A stretch of DNA of 64,000 nt from Cinclus cinclus. Lineage: Eukaryota > Chordata > Aves > Passeriformes > Cinclidae. The stretch lies in the NCBI RefSeq assembly GCF_963662255.1, contig NC_085046.1, positions 144,227,762 through 144,291,761 on the forward strand, read 5' to 3'. Of this stretch, positions 13,611 through 24,045 are shown piece by piece. The translations under genes and the position numbers were made by a program. Within the stretch, counting starts at the first letter, position 1, and every line of letters starts with the position of its first letter. Below the pieces are notes generated by a model. It saw only the letters and a program-made list of their open reading frames with translations, had not been told where the DNA came from and made no database searches.

Positions 13611-13890
13611 GCCACTGCCCAGACCTCCCTCACCATGAGCAGCACTGTCCCAGCCACGGCAGAGCCCTACACACGGACTCAGTACTGCAGGTGGCCCTGC
13701 GAGTGCCCCAGGTCCCCACCCCGGTGCGCGCTCGGCGTCAGCCTGGTCACGGATGGCTGTGACTGCTGCAAGACGTGTGCCAAGCAGAGAGGAGAGAGCT
13801 GCACTGAGGCTGACACCTGTGACTTCCACAGGGGCTTGTACTGTGACTACAGTGGAGACAGACCTAGGTACGAAATAGGAGTATGTGCAC
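13611..13890 (+). CDS. CCN4: CCN4 exon 2: IGFBP-like module
   Basis: The acceptor TTTGCAG ends at 13610 and the donor GTAAGT starts at 13891. The exon is 280 bp, starting in phase 0 as read and ending after the first base of a codon. It encodes a short Thr/Ser-rich linker and then the insulin-like growth factor binding module, with CRWPCECP, the GCDCCKTC core (family pattern GCGCCxxC) and [13 protein letters not shown]. The reading frame opens from a TTG just before the exon, but that lies in the intron and is not a start. The real ATG should be in exon 1. Confidence 0.94.
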
Positions 13891-16800
13891 GTAAGTGATG
13901 TACATATATTTTTGACTTAGATATACGCTGGCAGCTCCCGTCAGTCTGAGCAGGGGTTGAGATTTATCTCATTTTATATACTTGGCTGCATGCTTATCAG
14001 CCCCTCCGTGCATCATCTTCCGTTCCCTTGTAGCTGTCTTTGTTCCCAGGGCAGCTGGCTGGATGAGAAATGACATCTGAACTCCTTCCCTTTGATTTGG
14101 CTGCAGCCAAGAGCAAAGACCAACCAGCATTTGAAAGTCTCCATATGTGTAAATAGATTATTCTGTACTTCCTGTAACAGGAGGAGGTGCTGTGGTGAGT
14201 TGGGGATGAAGGAAGGATGGGCAGGTAGCTGATTTAAAGACAAGCAATATGGCCCCCTACATGAAAACCATGACACTAAGGGGACAGGAAGGATAGAATC
14301 TATCCTTGGAAGGATAGAATGTGAGCTGTAGAATACCCTGTCAAGATGGTCAGGAATTAATCATCTCCTATCATAGCTTGTCAGTTACAAATTGAGGTTT
14401 AAGCCTTAATTCTACAATGGTTACAGTCTCATTAGCTGTCATAAGGCAGAAGGATTTCTTCCCACCCTCATAACAAACTTTTGGTTCCTTGACACTGGAA
14501 TGCTTTTCAAGAAAAAGTGCAAAAAGGAATTAGGTAGTGCTTTATGTATTAAGAGTGTATTCACTTGTTCTGAGTTCCAGAACATGAGGGGGAATCTGAT
14601 CCTCTCATAAAAGTCAGAAATTATTGAAAACCATTACCCTGGAAATTATCAAAAGTGAAAGGACCATCATACAGTCACACAGATTGCTGACTGCAAAGGC
14701 TGATGCTTAGTCAGTTATTAGAACATATGGTCATGGCTTTAGGTTCATAAACAGGAAAAAGCCATTTAAATGGAGGGGTTTCTGGGCTAGAACATAAAAA
14801 CAAATGATCCAAGAGAAAATGTAAAGGTGAAAGGAAACCTGGAGGAGAGCTGACTGTGAGATGGACTGTTAGAATAACTGATCCACAGAAGAGGAAAAAA
14901 GCTCACAAACTGTGGGCTTCAATAAACTTAGAATATGAGCAGAGGTTACACAAGGGTCAGGTGTGAGGAGTTAAGAAGTTCAGGGTAAGCTGGCAGATTC
15001 TCACAGAAGTGATACTAGGCATTGCTCCTCCTCAGCAGAAGGGTGGGAAGTCTAGTAAGAAATGACCTTGGCTTTGCACTGGCTCAGGCACAAACAAACA
15101 AACAAACAAACAAACAACAACAACAACAACAAAAAGCACGCCAGAAGTGCAGTCTAACCATATTTTTGTAGGATACAGGCAAAATAACAAGAGAAGTCAT
15201 GTGCTGTGAACTGTAAGCCTGAACAGTGATTTTCAAGACTAGAAAAGATTAAGGTTAAGAAAAGAGTGTATGAGATAATTTAAGGGTATTTTCTTGAGTG
15301 TGTGTAGAACATTCATGAGAGGTCTGCAAGAGCAGGTTAGACAAAGATTGTCATGAATGACATCGTGACATCGTCACAGCTGGCCCTGTGCTGGGAGAGG
15401 AAAACAGGCTGGATGTTGTCTCAAAGCTATCAGCCTTCCTAGGCCTCTTTGAAGGCACTCATGTTGCTTTGCATTTGTTTATTTATTTAAATGGCTGCTT
15501 TCTTAGTTGGATACTTTTTGGTTTTTGCAGTTCTCCCACACATCACAGGCACTCAGTGTGCCTGTGCCAGCAGCACTGTGCTGAAGGAAGACTGAGTCCC
15601 AGCTTTTCCAGTGAGGTCTGAAGGGATTCCCAGTCTGCTTTCACCTCCCTACTGCCATGACAATATACCTCCGGTTACGTGACATTCATGGGTGTTTGGT
15701 GAGGGCATTATGGTGTGCTGAAGGGAGCAGAAGGAAGGTCTTTGCATGGTTAGGATGTGAGATTGTCTCCAACTGCCAGAGAAACCCGTGGCCTTCCCCT
15801 TGTTCTCAGCACCCAGGCAGAGGTGCAGGACAGGGTCTGCTGATGTGTTGTTTTGTGCCCTGGGGCCACATATAGGCTGCATCACCCCACTCTGAGCCCA
15901 CTAGCTTCTGTCCTGACCTGGTGACTGAAAGCTCCTGTGGGTGGGAATCCTGTGCTGGGTGCTGGGGACTGTTCTGCTGTGAGGATTTGTCTTTGCATAT
16001 GGATGCTTTCAGTTAGAACTAGAGAATTCAAGGCATGAAGGGCTAGAGAAACAATATAATTTATGGAAACTAAAGACCCTGAAAGGGTTAGGAATACATG
16101 TTGGGAAAGGGAGTGGGGTCAAACTGGTGGAAATTCAGGCTGTATCTGCACTGCCGTGCTGAGGTGTGCCCCAGGATCTAACCTCAGAGACATCAAATAG
16201 GAACCTGCTGGCAGTCACTGCAGCTCTCCTTTGGCTGTTCTCTGAAGCAAAGCAGGGGCAGTGGGGTGCTGTGCACAGGCCAGGGGGTGAGGCAGGTGTT
16301 GTGCATTTGGGGCTGGGAATAGGGATGTGCCTCCAAATCACTTTATTTTGCTGCAGACTTAGCGAGGGTCTTCATGGAGGTATTCAACAGCTCCTTTGTC
16401 TGTGCTGTTCTCGTGGTGAACCTCATGGTTTATGAGACCCACAGGTTAACGTAATCCAGGAGGAATATGCTCATAGGAAAACACCAGGAGATACAGCATT
16501 TTTTTTGAACTGTCATGATCTGCGTGCATACCTAGAAGTCTCTCTCAATTCTCAGGCCCAGCTCCAGCACTGAGTGATTGCCTTTTCAGTACAAAGGCGT
16601 AAGCATTACAAAAATTGGAGCTGATCATGAATTGCTCTCTGCTCTCTGCTTGAAATTCCAACAGGTCTCTTTTTGTGCAGAAGGGATTTGTGCTTGATGT
16701 TTTCATTCAGCTCATTCTAAAAATAGGAAGCCTTTGCAGAATTTTAATCCAGCATTTTAATTTGTGTTTTCCTGATGCAGCTCCACTTCTGATCAGACTC

Positions 16801-19800
16801 GAAACATAAGCAATCCAGCCAGTGTGTGTGCAGTGCCTCCATGTGACCAAACAAGAAACTGAAATTTGAATTTTTCATTGGAAACCACTGCTTCCAAATA
16901 ACTATCTATAATTTGAAACAAACAGACAAAAAATTCTGCTCTATGATTCCTGTTCATGGGCAGTCAAAAGGCTTGACTTTTTAAAGTGATTTTATATAAA
17001 AAATATACATAAAATATTTATTTTCCTGGCTGTATAATGTGTACTTCATTCTCCAAGAAAACTGCTCTGTGATAAACTGGATAAGATCCAGGTTCCTAAA
17101 TATAGGAATCCAGTGCCATTTAGGTGCTACTTCTGCTGCCTTGTTTTTTCTCCCCTTTTGCTTTAGGTAAACACAGCTGTTGTGTCATACGTGTGACTCC
17201 ATGAAGTCCCCTTTATGTCTCTGAAAACCTCAAAATTCATTAAACATATTTTTAAATTACTTTGATTTCTCCCCCTGTGAGTAATTCCTACCACCATGCT
17301 ATGAAATAATTTTGTTTTTTAAAGTAAGAATTTTTTTATAAAACTTGTTTTATTTTTTAACTAAGTTTTCATTGAAGCATTAAAAGGTTCACTTTGTTTT
17401 TGCTGTGATTTAGAATGGAAACAGTTTCCTAGATGGTGTGACTGCACTTGGCTCAGCATCAGGCTGAACACATCGCTCTGCAGCACTGTCAGCCCAGGGA
17501 TCAGCTTGGTTAAGGAACACATCAGAGCTGTTTGTTGCCAGCATTATTTTAATGGCTCTCTGTGTGTTTTCTCTCTTTTACTTTCTTTTCAGAGATTGTT
17601 GGTGTAGGATGTGTTCTCAATGGAGTCAGGTATAAGAACGGGGAGACATTTCAGCCCAACTGCAAGTACAACTGCACCTGCATTAATGGGGCTGTGGGCT
17701 GTGTTCCCATGTGCACAAACTCACGTCCCCCACTTGTCTGGTGCCCAAACCCAAAGCTGATTAAGATGGCAGGGAAGTGCTGTGAGCAGTGGGTTTGTGA
17801 TGACTCCAGGAAAATCAGGAAAACATCTCCACGTCACATCTCCTCTGCAGGTATGGTGGGAATGAGGCAGATCTCCCCTTTGCCAGCTGACAGAGTCTAC
17901 AAGCAAAATATCAGCTTGCACTGCCAGACCTGGAAGGTGTCTAACCTTTGTGAGGGAGACAGAGCCTCCCTCACAGCACATGCTGAAGGACAGGACAGGC
18001 AAAAACACCAGTGGAACTCATCAGTAGCATTATGGATTTGGATGCCCCATCTCTGGAGGTGTTCAAGGCCAGGCTGGATGGGGCCCTGAACAACCTGATC
18101 TAAAGGGTGCTATCCCTGCCCATGGTAGGGCTGTTTATTTGAGATTATCTTTAAGGTCCTTTCCAACCCAAAACCATTCCAAGATTCTATGAATATGATA
18201 TTCAACAAACATGCTTGTGCAACCATTCTGGAATTCTGTGTGCCAAAGCCCCCTTTGAAGGACACATCTGCTGGAACTTTGAAGATGTCAGAAGTCCTTC
18301 TTAATTCTTCATTTTAATTTTTTTTCCTGAGTCTGGACCCTTTAGGAAAGAGAATGGACTCCGTTTAATTTGGGACTGGGGCTTTCTGTCTAGGTTATAT
18401 TATTATTGTAGTGCAATTTTAAAGTCCCTGTAGCTGAGGAGTCTCAAACTTACACAACACCTTGAAGGCAGTTATTGTGTGGAAATTTCACTGTGAGTTG
18501 GGCTAAGTTGTCTTTGTGATAGTACGACTTTTCATCAATTCTGAACTAATAGCATCATTAAGCGTTCTGTCCTCACACCCACATTAAGAGTAACAATCAC
18601 ATAGCCCACTGCACAGAGGTGTTATCATTTGCCTCAAAAATGGTCCCAAATGCTTCAGATGGTCTCAACTTGCCATATGCCTTAAATGTATTGTTAAAAT
18701 GCCCTGTGACACACTGTAGTGGCATTTGCCAGGTTACCTCCATGTTTTAGACTATCTCACAAAAGCAGAGCTCAAGGAGAGATAGGATTGTTGTAAACAA
18801 AGATTTTGGCTCCTTGATGGTAAGAGTTTTTTCCCAAACCTTAGTCTGCACTTTTGTTGCACTAAACAAAGCCTCAGTCCTCATGGGCGAGATAAAACCA
18901 CCAGTTTAGCCCTCGATTCTCTGTCCCTGAGAGCTCTGAAATTTGGGGTGGGTCCAAATTCAAAACATGTATTACTGAAACTGGCCTTATGTCCTCATGG
19001 TCTGTGTCCCAAAATGGGCAAAACACAGCTTTGCTTTCCTGACTTCTCTCCTGTAAGAAGTCTTATAGAAGTCAGACTAGCATTTAGTACACTTAATACA
19101 ATAATTTATATAATAATAAATATAAAAGTGAGCAAGGTCAATGCAGTAGTTTCTATGAGTTGTAACTGTGGACTGTCCTGTAAGCTGTAAAGCAGTGGGG
19201 ACTTTGGCTGAAGCTGGGACAGAACCGTAACTGGGGTTGTTGACTGCTTTCAAAACAGAGCCCACCCTTTCTTCAGATGGCTGCTGAGCTCTCCGTGAGC
19301 TATTGAAGCTGTTCTTCCTCCCGGTGAAAGGCTGTGGCTGCTTCCCAAGCCCTCTGCCATCCAGCAGAGAGTGTTGACCACTTTCTGCTAGAGGGAACCA
19401 ATTGAATGGGATCAGAAATAAACCTTCATGGTGAGATCAGATCTCATCCCCTTGCTGCACCCGCTGGCTCAGGCTTCTGTAATTGTTTGTATTGTGGCAG
19501 CACCTGGGGGTCCCAGACAAGGACCCCCTTGTGTGAAGCTGTGATGGGGAATAAAGGAATGAGCCCTGGCCCCGAGTGCTTGCAGTGATGGAGAGTCTGA
19601 CACAAGTAGGTCAGCACAAAGGGAGTGGGATGAGGGGGTTCACAGGAATGCTGAGCCTCTTCGCTGTGGTTTAATTATTTGGGTTAGTGGCCTGAATGTG
19701 CAATGAGCTGGGGAGAGGGTGTTTAATATGTAAAGCTGCCCAGGCTGAATAATGTGGGGTTAATCTGTGTCTACAGCATACGAGGGAGAGGACGAAGCCT

Positions 19801-21119
19801 GGCAGAAGAACTGCATTGTGCACACCTCACCCTGGAGTCCCTGCTCAAAGACCTGTGGGCTGGGCATCTCCACCAGGATTTCCAATGACAACGACCAGTG
19901 CCGGCTCCTGAAGGAAAGCCGCCTGTGCAACCTGAGGCCCTGTGAGGTGGATATAACCCAGCACATCAAGGTGGGGACTGTTTCTTTGTGCACCCCTTGA
20001 GCTGGACACTGAGTCAGCCTTTGCTTGCCAGCATCCAGCATCTCATGAGGCTGCACTTATACATGGACTAACTGTGCTGCACAGTTCCAAAATGTGTCCT
20101 GCTTGTGCTGGTATGAAAATCTTTCCCTGAGAGTTTTAACTCCAGCCAAGAAGTCCTTGCAAGGAGACCCAAGCCAAACCTGCTGTGCTCAATGCTGGTT
20201 TGGACAACCCTGTACTCAGCTGGCAGGAAAGCATTGCTGCACATCTGGCCATGACTATGAACTCTATTATGCAAGTATCCTACTTGCAACTTTTGGGTTC
20301 ATATGTCTAAACATGTAAATTTTTCACACTGCCTAGGTCAGGGCTGTAAAAGTCTTCCTAACAGCTACAGATCCCTTTAAACATAGGAATCATAGAATAA
20401 TAGAATCCTTAAAGTTGGAAAGGATGTCCAAGATGAGTAAGCCCAACTTTTGACTGAATACCACCATGCTTGATAAACCACACTGCAAAGTGCCACGTCT
20501 TTTTTTTTTTGGAATTGTTCCAGAGATGGTGACTCCATCACTTCCCTGGGCAGCTTTTTCAAATGCTTAATTGCTCTTTCAGTGAGGAATTTTCTCTTGA
20601 TATCCAACCTGAACCTCTCATGTTACAATTTGAGGCCGTTTCTCTTTGTCCTATCACTGTTTACCTGGCAGAAGAGACTGAACCTTCTGTCCCCCCAGTC
20701 TCCCCTTCCTTGCCACAGACTCCTTTCAGGTAGTCGTAAAGAGCAAGTTGGGTTTTATGTCCTACCTGTATCAGCACTGAATATTAACATATTTGTTTTT
20801 ATTTTCTTCTCTGATTTAGCCTGGGAAGAAATGCTTGGCTGTCTACAGGGCGAATGAACCCATGAACTACACCATCTCTGGATGTGTGAGCAAAATTCCA
20901 TACAGACCCAAATACTGTGGTGTCTGCACAGACAACAGGTGCTGCACACCCTACAAGTCCAAGACTATTGAAGTGAGGTTTCAGTGCCCAGATGGAACTG
21001 AGATTTCCTGGAAAATTATGTGGATCAATGCTTGTTTTTGCAACCTGAACTGCAGGAACCCCAATGACATCTTTGCTGACTTGGCTCACTACTATGATTA
21101 CTCTGAAATAGCTAATTAA
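13611..21119 (+). CDS. CCN4: CCN4 (WISP1), matricellular protein, exons 2-5 (exon 1 not in window)
   Basis: Secreted, cysteine-rich CCN-family signalling protein that acts in the extracellular matrix; the family binds integrins, proteoglycans and growth factors, and CCN4 is a Wnt-responsive member. Four exons join without a frame break: 280, 258, 194 and 300 bp, giving 343 residues plus stop. Modules run in the canonical order: IGFBP (exon 2), VWC (exon 3), TSP1 (exon 4) and C-terminal cystine knot (exon 5). Human CCN4 is 367 residues, so the missing part is about 24 residues, the size of a signal peptide, which fits exon 1 lying upstream of the window. Diagnostic CCN4 matches include [32 protein letters not shown] and the C-terminus EIAN. 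It is the neighbour of NDRG1 in opposite orientation, as in mammals, which separates it from CCN6 (WISP3), the nearest alternative. Potential N-glycosylation sites are NCT in the VWC module and NYT in the CT module. No disruption is seen. Confidence 0.95.
13891..17592 (+). other. CCN4: CCN4 intron 2
   Basis: 3.7-kb GT-AG intron in phase 1. It contains the CAAA/CAA microsatellite and otherwise unremarkable sequence. No exon-like open frame with CCN similarity was seen. Confidence 0.85.
15091..15132 (+). repeat. Compound microsatellite (CAAA)n-(CAA)n
   Basis: About six CAAA units pass directly into five or six CAA units, in CCN4 intron 2. A likely length-polymorphic simple repeat. Confidence 0.95.
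17593..17850 (+). CDS. CCN4: CCN4 exon 3: von Willebrand factor C module
   Basis: Acceptor AG at 17591-17592 after a T-rich tract; donor GTATGG at 17851. The first two bases complete a CAG (Gln) codon begun in exon 2, giving GVCAQIVGVGC across the junction. The module contains [20 protein letters not shown] and CCEQWVC, typical of the VWC domain. The length is 258 bp with both flanking introns in phase 1, so the exon is a cassette that can be skipped without a frameshift. The frame stays open past the donor to 18089, but the match to CCN4 stops at the donor. Confidence 0.95.
18036..18192 (+). mobile_element. CR1 LINE 3' end in CCN4 intron 3
   Basis: Matches the CR1 3' terminus in order: GGATGCCCCATCTCTGGAGG, TGTTCAAGGCCAGGCTGGAT, GGGGCCCTGAACAACCTGAT, TTTCCAACCCAAAACCATTC and a terminal ATTCTATGA. 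Sense orientation relative to CCN4, 186 bases past the exon 3 donor. Confidence 0.92.
19483..19612 (+). repeat. Ancient amniote interspersed repeat fragment
   Basis: Blocks GTGGCAGCACCTGGGGGTCC, CAGACAAGGACCCCCTTGTG and GCCCTGGCCCCGAGTGCTTG follow the layout of an old interspersed repeat common in turtles and crocodilians (consensus wording: tagcacctaggggcccc, accccattgtgctaggcgctgtac, gtccctgccccgaagagctt). The family name is not recalled with certainty. It lies in CCN4 intron 3, about 165 bases upstream of exon 4. Confidence 0.5.
19777..19970 (+). CDS. CCN4: CCN4 exon 4: thrombospondin type 1 module
   Basis: The acceptor CTACAG ends at 19776 and the donor GTGGGG starts at 19971. The exon is 194 bp, starting with two bases of a split Ala codon and ending in phase 0. 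It encodes the TSP1 repeat: [18 protein letters not shown], then SRLCNLRPC. The WSxCSxTCG motif is the hallmark of the module and is linked in this family to binding of sulfated glycans and integrins. The frame runs on to 19998 in the intron, but that tail is unrelated to CCN4. Confidence 0.94.
20387..20768 (-). mobile_element. CR1 LINE fragment, antisense, in CCN4 intron 4
   Basis: On the + strand it starts with the CR1 end signature (ATCATAGAATAATAGAATCC) and continues through AGATGGTGACTCCATCACTT, CCCTGGGCAGCTTTTTCAAA, TTTCAGTGAGGAATTTTCTC and TTTCAGGTAGTCGTAAAGAG, so the element reads on the minus strand. It ends about 50 bases before the exon 5 acceptor at 20819. Confidence 0.92.
20820..21119 (+). 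CDS. CCN4: CCN4 exon 5: C-terminal cystine knot and stop
   Basis: The acceptor TTTAG ends at 20819. The exon begins in phase 0 with CCT GGG AAG AAA and runs 100 codons to TAA at 21117-21119. It encodes the CT cystine-knot module, with [22 protein letters not shown] and [10 protein letters not shown], followed by [10 protein letters not shown] and EIAN. The domain is a dimerisation and heparin or integrin binding module in the CCN family. A CR1 fragment ends only about 50 bases upstream of the acceptor. The ATG at 20835 lies inside the exon and is an internal Met-like position in another frame, not the start. Confidence 0.95.
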   Translation, partial: PGKKCLAVYRANEPMNYTISGCVSKIPYRPKYCGVCTDNRCCTPYKSKTIEVRFQCPDGTEISWKIMWINACFCNLNCRNPNDIFADLAHYYDYSEIAN

Positions 21120-21200
21120 AGTGGCTGAATGCTGGAATTGACCCTTTGCTCTGATTTTACAGAGGTTTTAAAATAAAAGGAGAATCTTCATCTACTGCCA
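21120..21200 (+). other. CCN4: CCN4 3' UTR, short form
   Basis: Sequence after the TAA up to the expected cleavage region behind the first AATAAA (21172). A second AATAAA at 21279-21284 would extend the UTR to about 21300. Human CCN4 has a much longer 3' UTR, so more distal sites cannot be excluded. The extent is inferred from signals only. Confidence 0.5.
21172..21177 (+). terminator. CCN4: Candidate CCN4 polyadenylation signal
   Basis: Canonical AATAAA 53 bases after the CCN4 stop codon, with a T-rich stretch (TTTTTTTTCC) about 30 bases further on that could serve as a downstream element. A second AATAAA lies at 21279-21284. Confidence 0.55.
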
Positions 21201-21319
21201 ATGTGCATTTTTTTTCCTGAGTAAGGATGTTGATGCCTTGAGAGGCTACCTAGAAGAGGGGTTAGACAGTGTTAAAGGAATAAACTAGGTATCTATTTAA
21301 AATGCCTTAAAGAATATAC

Positions 21320-21640
21320 CTTGGGCACTACAAGAGCCCGGCTGAAGCTACACCCAAGATGGACCTGAGTCATGAGTTTTCACACTTTTATAAGTTTTGG
21401 TCCATTTACATATTGGGGTTCATTGTCCAATTACAGCTCCAGGTTATGAAGTCCCATCCGGCCAGTTTGCTCTCCTCAATCCACTGCTGTTTACACTTTT
21501 TGGGCCTGAAGCTGCAACGGTGTCCTTGGTTCTCAGGCTGAAAAAGGATTGTTTTGTTTAGCTAAACTGTGAAGAGAACTTGCTAACACTTTATATGAAA
21601 TTCAGAGTTGTATACTAATGCAGTACAGAATCCAGAAAAT
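21320..21640. mobile_element. LTR-like fragment downstream of CCN4
   Basis: The block containing ACTTTTATAAGTTTTGGTCC, CATATTGGGGTTCATTGTCC, TTACACTTTTTGGGCCTGAA and CCTTGGTTCTCAGGCTGAAA resembles, from memory, an LTR family recurrent in songbird genomes. Termini, orientation and target-site duplication could not be fixed, so the edges are estimates. Confidence 0.4.
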
Positions 21641-23802
21641 ATGAAAGCTAAAATTTAAGGCATCAAGTTAAATCTCTTTGTTTTGCCACACTATTTTAGA
21701 AGAGGCCTTGAACAAACCAGATTTTTAACTCTAATAGATCATCACCCATTAAAAGTAGCCAGAAATTCCTTTATGCACAGATGTGGGGACTTAAATGACA
21801 GTTCTGTTGGCACTGTCATTTACTAGGCCAACAGTTTAATTGCCCACAGGAAAGAACAGTACACTACTATGACAGCAAAAGTATGGCCGTCATTAGCTTA
21901 GACATGAGATTCAGACATCCTTATTACCATTTCTTGAATGTTATTGTCTAAGCTGGAAAACTGACATATATGTTTTATTTTCAACATTAGACACCAGGAT
22001 TTGATGGTCTGAGCCTTGAAAGAAAAGTCTAGCATCTATCACACTGAGATCAGTCTTAGAATCAGCCCTCTGTTATTCTCAGTCAAATTCTACTCCATAG
22101 TGAATTTCAGGGGAAAAACCTTGGGAGAAGAATGTTTCTCCTGAAATCTCTGTGTGATGTTTCTGTCTCTCTCTGCAATAGGCTGGGTCCAAGAACTTCG
22201 GTGTCTTGCTCTCCTTGGACTCATCTCAATTTCTTGAATTATCTTGTGTCAGGAACATTTTCATAGTTCTCTACCTTCTCTGATCTTAAATAGCCTGACT
22301 GAATCTAAAACAACGACCCCAGAGCTCATGTTTTCAGGATAGGTCATCGAATCCACAGCTGATGTATTGCTCCTAGGCTATCTCTGCAGATGAAACGTAG
22401 AGAGCCAGATAAGAGGCAAAGGACAAGACCTCATGCATCCATTTATTATTATTATTAGAAATAAAAATTGTGTGGTCTGTGCTTGGGGACCACCACCTCC
22501 TGCTGCCCATGGTGTTACCAGCAACCTCAGGTGCTTCTTCCCACTGCCTCCTTGCCAGTAACACAAATCATTGTTTTACTTGACTGAGATAGAAGAAAGA
22601 AGATGTGTTAAATGAGAAAACAGGTGTTAGGCTTCACATCAGCTCTGACAATGTGTGGGTGAAGAAGGAGAGGCAACCCTTGGCATAGTTTCTGATACAT
22701 TAATTCCAGTTGGGTTGATGCTTAGAGTAAACATCAATGTAAACATTTTCTACAGAAGTGGTTTCACATGCAAATGTCAGCTAAGGGAATTTAAAAAAAA
22801 CCCCTGTCATTACCTTTCCAGGTAAGAAATTTATCATCACTGAAGGATGTTGGAGCCAGTTTTTTCTCCAATAAATTGTTTTTACAGCAACCATGCCCCA
22901 TGGCACCTTTGCTATTGCTTCACTTGGGAGAGCAGAATTGTATTTCTGCAAGAACAAGAGAACTGTAGTATCTACTTCAAAAATCCCTGGTGGCAGAGTA
23001 GAGCTGCTGAGTGACACGTGATCTGGAGATCTGACCAGTACAGGGCTGAACCTGGGATGATACAGCTGTTCATTTTGCTTTACTTTCAGCTGGCAAATTG
23101 TCTTCATCTTGATAATCCAGCAGGAGCTTGATTAGTTTCTGGGAGACATATATTTTTCTGGCTTTAATGAATTAAAAGTTCTTGCGAGCGGGCTGAAAAT
23201 AATGCCATGCCTATGTAAAAACAATTAGGAAAAATATGTGTATCTTCAAAAACTGTTAATGTCAATAGCATCTTAATTTGTATACAAGGATTTGGCCCAT
23301 GTATTCTTTATAGGGCTAGGTCATTCCTGAATTTAAAGTTTTATTTCTTTTTTTGAAATTTCCATGAAATCTTTAGTGGCAGAAAGTAAAGGTGATCCCT
23401 GCCCACATGTTCCAATGCAGATGCAAAGCCCCTCTTTTTGTTTCTCTGTTGATAAGGAACCTGAGGCCACCAGCATTTTGCAAGATTCAACCTCATGACT
23501 GCCTTGGCCTGGATGATGTTACAGCAGAGGCCATACCTGACCTACTTACCTCCAGTCAAATGAGACCTCAGCACCTGCAAGACTGAGAATGTTACATTTC
23601 AAACTCCATCCCTTGGTAAAAAAGGTCCATGTGAACATACCAAAAAGAGGCCATGGCCAAGAATTTGACAATGTTTGACGAAAGGGAAAATGGTTTGTAT
23701 TAAGAAGTTATAGGTAAGACATACTAGGACTTCTTTTTCAATCAGGTCCCCTAACTATGGCTTGGAACCCTGTGTTCTAATTCTTGCCCATCTCAAAATG
23801 CC

Positions 23803-24045
23803 ATATATATGCTTGTGTGTATACACATGCATGTATGTGCACACATAAAAATAAATACATTTATACACATTTATATGTAGATGCATACACATCTATAAAA
23901 TATTATGTGCATGCATCTATATAATGTATATAATATTATGTGTAGAACCATATGGAAACATGCCCATGAATGTGTATATTTTCATATATATATTCTTATG
24001 GTGCATAAAAAGCAGTGCATGTATAATGTGTGTTTATAAGCACAG
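23803..24045. repeat. AT-rich alternating purine-pyrimidine low-complexity tract
   Basis: About 240 bases dominated by interleaved TATA, TGTG, CACA and ATGCAT steps (for example ATATATATGCTTGTGTGT, ACACATGCATGTATGTGC). No fixed repeat unit, but strongly alternating composition. A short open frame (23924-24127) over it has no gene-like character. Confidence 0.75.

Larger units (their letters stand above)
17851..19776 (+). other. CCN4: CCN4 intron 3
   Basis: 1.9-kb GT-AG intron in phase 1, with a sense CR1 end and the old amniote-type repeat. The exon 3 frame stays open for about 240 bases into it before a stop inside the CR1. Confidence 0.85.

Noticed and set aside
13530..13829. Minus-strand ORF of 99 codons over CCN4 exon 2
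   Set aside because: Antisense shadow of the GC-rich IGFBP exon.
13611..21119. Identification of the CCN gene as CCN6 (WISP3)
   Set aside because: A complete ten-cysteine-type VWC exon, residue-level match to CCN4 and the adjacent NDRG1 all favour CCN4.
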